Origin: Thalassospiraceae bacterium
Lineage (GTDB): Bacteria; Pseudomonadota; Alphaproteobacteria; Rhodospirillales; Magnetovibrionaceae
DNA length: 8,682 nucleotides
Direction of reading: 5' to 3'
NCBI GenBank assembly: GCA_030637205.1
Contig: DAOVVL010000062.1
Span: 1-8,682 of the forward strand
How positions within the stretch are numbered: the stretch's first letter is position 1; each line of letters begins with the position of its first letter. Of the stretch, positions 4,735-8,682 are shown piece after piece. The notes beneath the pieces were generated by a model. That model had not been told where the DNA came from, did no database searches, and saw only the letters and a list, made by a program, of their open reading frames with translations. The position numbers and the translations under genes are program-made.

Positions 4735-6973
4735 CTACTGGCACGCCAAGTGCCGATACGATACCCGGAAAACTCTCACGCAATTTAGAAATCTGTTCAA
4801 TGATTTCCGGCTTCGCCTTGATTGCTTTTCTCACAGCGCGCTCATCGGCGCCAGCGTTAATCACAAGGTTGCCAACGTCCCTGATGGCGGCAAGACCTGG
4901 GATGCTGCCAAACCGATTGACAAGGTCAAGAATAACCGCCGCCGATCCTTTGGGGGTAGCGCGCTCGGCTGGCGTTATGTCAAGCGCGGTCTGTCTCAGA
5001 TTGTTCAGGGTATCCAAGGATGCCTCGTTGCCCCTAAACAATAATTCCAGCTTATCATCGCCAAACTTGTTCAGAAACTTGGCGAATTGGTTGCCGCCAA
5101 TCGTTTCAATGCCTGCTGTTTTGCGTGATGGGGCTTTCAATCCCGCATCCAAAGCACCCAGAATGATAGATGCGCGAAGATCACCAACTGCTCTTGACCC
5201 GACTGAGCCGGAATCCTTGAGGCTTTGCAGGGTGCGTTGCAAGTTTTCAATCGGAGCCGTCGGCTTCAGCAATTCATTTGCAGCCTTGGATGCTTCGATC
5301 ACAGGGGTGACGCCATCGCGCTTTGTGGCGATTAAGCGCCCGGTAATTGATTGAGGGGAAAACTCAGTTTTGATTGTCCGAACTGTGGCCCGAGCGGCCT
5401 TCAAGGTGCTGACAATGCTTTCATCGGTGATGCCTGCGGCCTGCACAGCATCATCAATCAGCCCAGCTTCATTATCAAGCGCATCACGGATGCCGCGAAT
5501 GGCAACACCTGTGGCACCCGTTGTATCGGCCCTTTCAAGCTGGCCCAATGCCTGACGGAACTCATCAAAATTGCCAAGGGTGAGGGGAGTTACTTCGCCG
5601 CCATCCTTGACGAATTGTTCCAGGGCTTCGTCGCTTTTGTCGATGCCGAACTCAACAAGCAGATCCTTCACGCCTTCGATCTGACTCCCTGCAATTCTGG
5701 AAAGCCGACGGAGGGTTTTGCGATCGGGCAATGAATCCTCAATCGTATCCGTCAAAATGGGGAAGTTGGCAGCCTCCGGGGATGCGTCCGCGACTTCCTT
5801 GTAAAGCGCATTTTTTTGCGTAGTTAAAATCTTTTTTCTTCCCTCAAGTGCCGCCTTCAATGAGGTTCCGGTTTCCGATGGAACACCAAGGGAGTCGACC
5901 AGCACATTGACCTGGCGCTTGAATGCTTCGCTCTGTTCCAGTTTCAACTGTCTCAGGGGTTCGCCAGCTTCGCCCGTGGCCATAGATAGCGCCCGCTGTT
6001 CTGCGGTCTGGGCAGCCATGGTTTGCGAGATATCGCCTGCGGTGGCCGGGATGCCCTGAGCTTCAAAGCGCGCCTGCCGTGCCGCCTGTTCAGGCACAGT
6101 GCCGGGCGCCGCGCGGGAAAGGGTTTCCACCGCTTCTTTGGTCAGATCATCAAAATTGGTCCCCGTCTCGTCGAGCGCCGCCTGAAATTCAGGAGTGGGG
6201 GTTCCTTCGGGGGTGATGAGTTGACCTTTGGGGGCGCGGCCAAGCTTTTTGAACACCCGAGAGACAAGCCGGCCAAACGAAGGCAGCAAAGCTTCTGCCG
6301 ATGCGCCTATAACGCCACCAATTCCTGCCCCGATAGCGGTCTCAACAGCTTCGGCGCCTTTGCCGCGTAGGATGATCCCGCCTTCGGTGATGCCAAGGCC
6401 CGCACCCACAAGCGCGCGACCAATAAAGGACGTCACCCCTGCGGCTGGGCCAATGGCTGCCAGTGGGACAAATGGGAGTGCCTCACCGACCACCTCGCCG
6501 ATCGATGCAACAAAGAAATCATCCTCTAAGCTTTCAAGCCGTGCTTTATCTGCCGCAGCCGTTTCCGGGTCCAGCAAGCCAACTCCGCGTCCGATTGTGC
6601 GTAAGCCAACGCCGGCACCTTCCAAAAACTGGCCACCAACACTCGGCTGTGGCCTGAATGCTTGCCCGGCTTCCTCAACTCTGCGTAATTCGCCATCCCT
6701 AAAGGCAACGCTCTGGCCTGCTTGAATAGCATTTATGGCTGCCTGGGCCATGGCATCAGATATTGCACCGCTGGTCCGTAATTCATTGACTTGTGCAATA
6801 TCCAGCCCGGTGTCTGGCTGGGCAGCCGTTTCTGGCTGAGCTGGGGTTTCAAGGATATCCTGCGGAGTTGTGAGGCCACGGCGGTTTGCCTCCGCGCGCA
6901 ATTCTTCAGTCGTCGGCCCCGGTGCAAGGCCCCTACGTCGCGCTTCTGCCAAAAGTTCCTCTTGGGTTGCCAT
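4718..6973 (-). CDS. Large phage ejection / internal virion protein
   Basis: A 751-residue protein. The N-terminus holds two copies of the motif EELxAEAxRRGL (residues 5-16 and 23-34, period 18). A Pro/Gln/Thr linker follows (35-60). A glycine-rich hydrophobic region covers about 152-232 (for example LPFVPLAAIGPAAGV and AIGAGIGGVIGASAEALL) and could insert in a membrane. The remaining 500 residues are mostly helical, with Ala, Leu, Lys and Glu. No lytic transglycosylase or peptidase motif is visible. Length, composition, the hydrophobic Gly-rich core and position between small virion proteins and the fibre fit the ejection proteins of short-tailed phages, which leave the capsid and help DNA cross the envelope. 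ATG at 6973 overlaps the previous TAA (TAATG). A general internal or minor capsid role is the alternative. Confidence 0.65.
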   Translation of the reverse strand: MATQEELLAEARRRGLAPGPTTEELRAEANRRGLTTPQDILETPAQPETAAQPDTGLDIAQVNELRTSGAISDAMAQAAINAIQAGQSVAFRDGELRRVEEAGQAFRPQPSVGGQFLEGAGVGLRTIGRGVGLLDPETAAADKARLESLEDDFFVASIGEVVGEALPFVPLAAIGPAAGVTSFIGRALVGAGLGITEGGIILRGKGAEAVETAIGAGIGGVIGASAEALLPSFGRLVSRVFKKLGRAPKGQLITPEGTPTPEFQAALDETGTNFDDLTKEAVETLSRAAPGTVPEQAARQARFEAQGIPATAGDISQTMAAQTAEQRALSMATGEAGEPLRQLKLEQSEAFKRQVNVLVDSLGVPSETGTSLKAALEGRKKILTTQKNALYKEVADASPEAANFPILTDTIEDSLPDRKTLRRLSRIAGSQIEGVKDLLVEFGIDKSDEALEQFVKDGGEVTPLTLGNFDEFRQALGQLERADTTGATGVAIRGIRDALDNEAGLIDDAVQAAGITDESIVSTLKAARATVRTIKTEFSPQSITGRLIATKRDGVTPVIEASKAANELLKPTAPIENLQRTLQSLKDSGSVGSRAVGDLRASIILGALDAGLKAPSRKTAGIETIGGNQFAKFLNKFGDDKLELLFRGNEASLDTLNNLRQTALDITPAERATPKGSAAVILDLVNRFGSIPGLAAIRDVGNLVINAGADERAVRKAIKAKPEIIEQISKLRESFPGIVSALGVPVALELE

Positions 6974-8040
6974 TATTGCCTCAATGCTTCCAGCAATTCT
7001 TCGTCGGTAAACTGATCGATGGGTTTATCCACGGAGGGTGGGGTGGTCTCCGCTTGGGTGCGCCGTCTTTGCACGATCCCGCCGATAGTCCCACCACCGG
7101 AAAGGAATATGACATCGTCTTCAAGTTCAGTTAAAAGCTTTGTCTGTGCAGCCCCTTTATCAGCCAACCAGCGATCCAGTGCTTCCGGCTGTAACCCAGT
7201 AGGCAATGCGGTATCCAAAGCCAATCTCAACTCACCGGCGGACAGTGCGCCAAATGTAGCCCCGCTGATTACCTCAAGGCCCAACTGGTTCATCAGGTTG
7301 GTAAGTTTGATCGATGCTTCCCTCAAATCAGGCAGGAATTTATCGATCGCACCCGTTTCCGCACCTTCTGCAAGAGCCTGTCGGGCCTTGCCAATGGTCA
7401 GCAAAGATTGGCGGATAGGGCCAATCTTTTTGAACATTTCACCAGAAACTCGGCTGGACTGCTTCACTTCGTCTGCTGCCGCTTTGGCTGCAGCCGTATC
7501 GCCTGCAATCGTAACTCCGAATTTGCGGCCTTTTTCAATTGCCTCGACCACATCATTCCCGCGCAATTCTGTCCCATCTGCAGCAAACACCCGGACCCCT
7601 TCGCTGGTGGATTGGATCACAGTGCCATCGGGCAAAATATCAGACGCCTTGACTACAATCGCGGCGTCTTCCGAGCCTGGGAGCGCATCAAAAATGCCCG
7701 CATCGACGGCCCGGTTGTCAATGGTTTGAAGACCCGAAATTAACGCCTCGGTTTCGCCGGCCTCGGCCATGGCAAGAAGCTGGGTTGATTGCGTGGCATC
7801 ACCGCCGAGACGGTTTATTTCGCCGACACGGTTTCTGAGCAAATCAACAGCGCCCTTGGTGTCTCCGCCACGAAGAAGCCGAAGCGCGCCACGACTGTCC
7901 AGCAAAAATGCCTTCTTGCGTTCTGCGCTCAATTTTTCTTGTCGCTCTTGGGTAGCCACATCAAATTGCGGCAGACGCCCGCTGAGAGCCGCGCCAAACC
8001 TGCTGATCTTCTGCCCTGTTTCTGGTTCAAAAATTGGCAT
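6973..8040 (-). CDS. Ejection-type / internal virion protein, 355 residues
   Basis: Helix-rich and soluble, with no membrane segment. Residues 40-110 contain a pattern I have seen in phage internal proteins: RGALRLLRGGDTKGAVDLLR and the later RLGGDATQSTQLL. A small beta segment at 128-160 (SDILPDGTVIQS, then GVRVFAADGTEL) is followed by helices. Residues 243-292 (IKLTNLMNQLGLEVISGATF, then ALSAGELRLALDTALPTGL and ALDRWL) are the most family-like part and recall uncharacterised structural proteins of podoviruses. The tail ends DEELLEALRQ, resembling the motif that opens the next protein. The start is ATG at 8040, one base after the previous TAA, with only a weak GGGA upstream, so coupling is likely; a TTG start five codons earlier is possible. 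The exact virion role is inferred from neighbours. Confidence 0.62.
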   Translation of the reverse strand: MPIFEPETGQKISRFGAALSGRLPQFDVATQERQEKLSAERKKAFLLDSRGALRLLRGGDTKGAVDLLRNRVGEINRLGGDATQSTQLLAMAEAGETEALISGLQTIDNRAVDAGIFDALPGSEDAAIVVKASDILPDGTVIQSTSEGVRVFAADGTELRGNDVVEAIEKGRKFGVTIAGDTAAAKAAADEVKQSSRVSGEMFKKIGPIRQSLLTIGKARQALAEGAETGAIDKFLPDLREASIKLTNLMNQLGLEVISGATFGALSAGELRLALDTALPTGLQPEALDRWLADKGAAQTKLLTELEDDVIFLSGGGTIGGIVQRRRTQAETTPPSVDKPIDQFTDEELLEALRQ

Positions 8041-8041
8041 T

Positions 8042-8682
8042 TTACAAAGTCCCAAATGCGGTTATTAGCTGGCCAATATCTTCAACTCTTGATGGCGTCT
8101 GCTGAATGCCTGGAATGCCCGGAAGGCCCGCAATCTGCGAAGCCGAACCCGTCGAGATGTTGGCCAGAAGCGTTGCCAGTTGCTGCCCGCTCAAGCCTTG
8201 CTCACGCCCGGCGGCTGACAACAGGTTGGCGAGGTTCCCGCCCCCGGCGCCGAAGATATCAGCCAAGCCCTGGCCCTGTTGGGCAGCAAGATTGGCAAGG
8301 GCGCTTGTAGTGCCCCCAATCTGGCCCGCTATTTGCTCACCAGCGCGTGTTCGGCCACTTGCTAGGGTTTGGCCCGTCTGAAAGGCCAACTGGCCCACGT
8401 CGCGGCCCTCGCCGAACTCAAGGCCTGCCTGTTGGCCGGCTAACTGACCGCCCAATCCGGCAACTTGGCCCAATCGTCCGAATTGCTCACCAAAATCCTG
8501 TGCAGCCAAGCCAATGCCCTGTTCCTGCAATGCTGTGCGAACACGGCCACCACCTAAGCCACCGATAGCGGCCTCATTCCTCAACCGCGCCCTCTCGGCT
8601 GCATCTCGCAGGAATTGCTGACCGGGCGAGGCTGTAAATTCTTCAAAGGCTTGTGCCTGTGCCGGTGCGCCACCAGCGCCCG
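8042..8682 (-). CDS. Ejection-type / DNA-transfer-like virion protein, 5' end beyond window
   Basis: The frame is open from the right edge to TAA at 8042-8044, showing the last 212 residues; the start lies outside. Residues near the edge read FEEFTASPGQQFLRDAAERA, followed by a Gly-Gly-Leu-Gly-Gly-Gly turn, then ALQEQGIGLAAQDFGEQFGR and LGQVAGLGGQ. This matches the layout of a common podovirus family (ASPxYQF, a helix, a GG turn, YGQxxAxxEYxNxFNRL, GxGQ) often annotated as DNA-transfer or tail-associated proteins. The rest is strikingly rich in Gly, Gln, Ala and Leu, with glycine-zipper-like helices (QIAGQIGGTTSALANLAAQQ). These could insert into a membrane or pack into a tube. The assignment to the family is fairly good from memory. 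The role in DNA ejection is inferred. Confidence 0.65.
   Translation of the reverse strand, partial: GAGGAPAQAQAFEEFTASPGQQFLRDAAERARLRNEAAIGGLGGGRVRTALQEQGIGLAAQDFGEQFGRLGQVAGLGGQLAGQQAGLEFGEGRDVGQLAFQTGQTLASGRTRAGEQIAGQIGGTTSALANLAAQQGQGLADIFGAGGGNLANLLSAAGREQGLSGQQLATLLANISTGSASQIAGLPGIPGIQQTPSRVEDIGQLITAFGTL

Noticed and set aside
4800..5354. Plus-strand open frame of 184 codons
   Set aside because: Antisense to the 751-residue protein gene, with no recognisable motif; the minus-strand gene has better spacing and coupling.
5811..5817. Seven-A run (minus strand) as a possible programmed frameshift site in the 751-residue protein
   Set aside because: The frame continues normally for about 360 codons and no overlapping frame of note would be joined by slipping.
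7019..7729. Plus-strand open frame of 236 codons
   Set aside because: It lies wholly antisense to the 355-residue protein, has Ser/Pro/Arg-rich composition typical of a reverse-frame shadow, and breaks the one-strand layout.
1..8682. Gene transfer agent or tailocin instead of a phage
   Set aside because: The ejection-type proteins and the tailspike adaptor fibre fit a DNA-injecting short-tailed phage, and no long-tail tape measure, sheath or baseplate genes are seen. Head and terminase genes are outside the window, so a defective prophage is not excluded.
1..8682. tRNA genes, CRISPR arrays, insertion sequences, attachment sites, intrinsic terminators
   Set aside because: None seen. Coding sequence fills the window, and no hairpin with a T-run or spaced repeat array stood out on reading.

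Overview
This window looks like the late structural and lysis region of a tailed phage or prophage of a Gram-negative host. All eleven genes lie on the minus strand and read from high to low coordinates. The tailspike-type fibre adaptor and the run of alanine/glycine-rich ejection-type proteins point to a short-tailed (podovirus-like) virion. An alphaproteobacterial, possibly aquatic, host fits the overall protein style, but this is an impression and not something the sequence proves.

Layout in transcription order: (1) 8682-6973, two ejection-type virion proteins, the first cut by the window edge; (2) 6973-4718, a 751-residue ejection or internal virion protein with a glycine-rich hydrophobic region; (3) 4716-2971, a tail fibre with a tailspike-like N-terminal adaptor and two tandem carbohydrate-binding-like repeats; (4) 2971-2459, an unrecognised 170-residue protein; (5) 2454-2368, a 28-residue Lys/Pro-repeat peptide; (6) 2371-1658, a membrane protein with about four N-terminal helices and a C-terminal domain with an Asn-Cys motif; (7) 1658-1005, two small single-span membrane proteins of opposite layout, resembling a holin-like and a spanin-like protein; (8) 1005-595, a peptidase M15-type endolysin; (9) 591-1, the N-terminal 197 residues of a DUF2235 (Tle1-like) alpha/beta hydrolase, which continues beyond the left edge.

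Genes are packed end to end. Most junctions are overlaps of 1 to 4 bases (TAATG, TGATG, ATGA) and the rest are gaps of 1 to 4 bases, so one polycistronic message with coupled translation is likely. There is no gene-free stretch above a few bases. I saw no tRNA, CRISPR array, insertion sequence, internal terminator or convincing promoter.

The most interesting points are the predicted lipid hydrolase directly behind the endolysin, with no recognisable outer-membrane spanin in view; a near-duplicate translation-start module (about 21-23 bp) at the heads of the fibre gene and the Lys/Pro peptide gene, bracketing a possible exchange cassette; and an EELL-type motif present three times across the junction of two ejection-protein genes.
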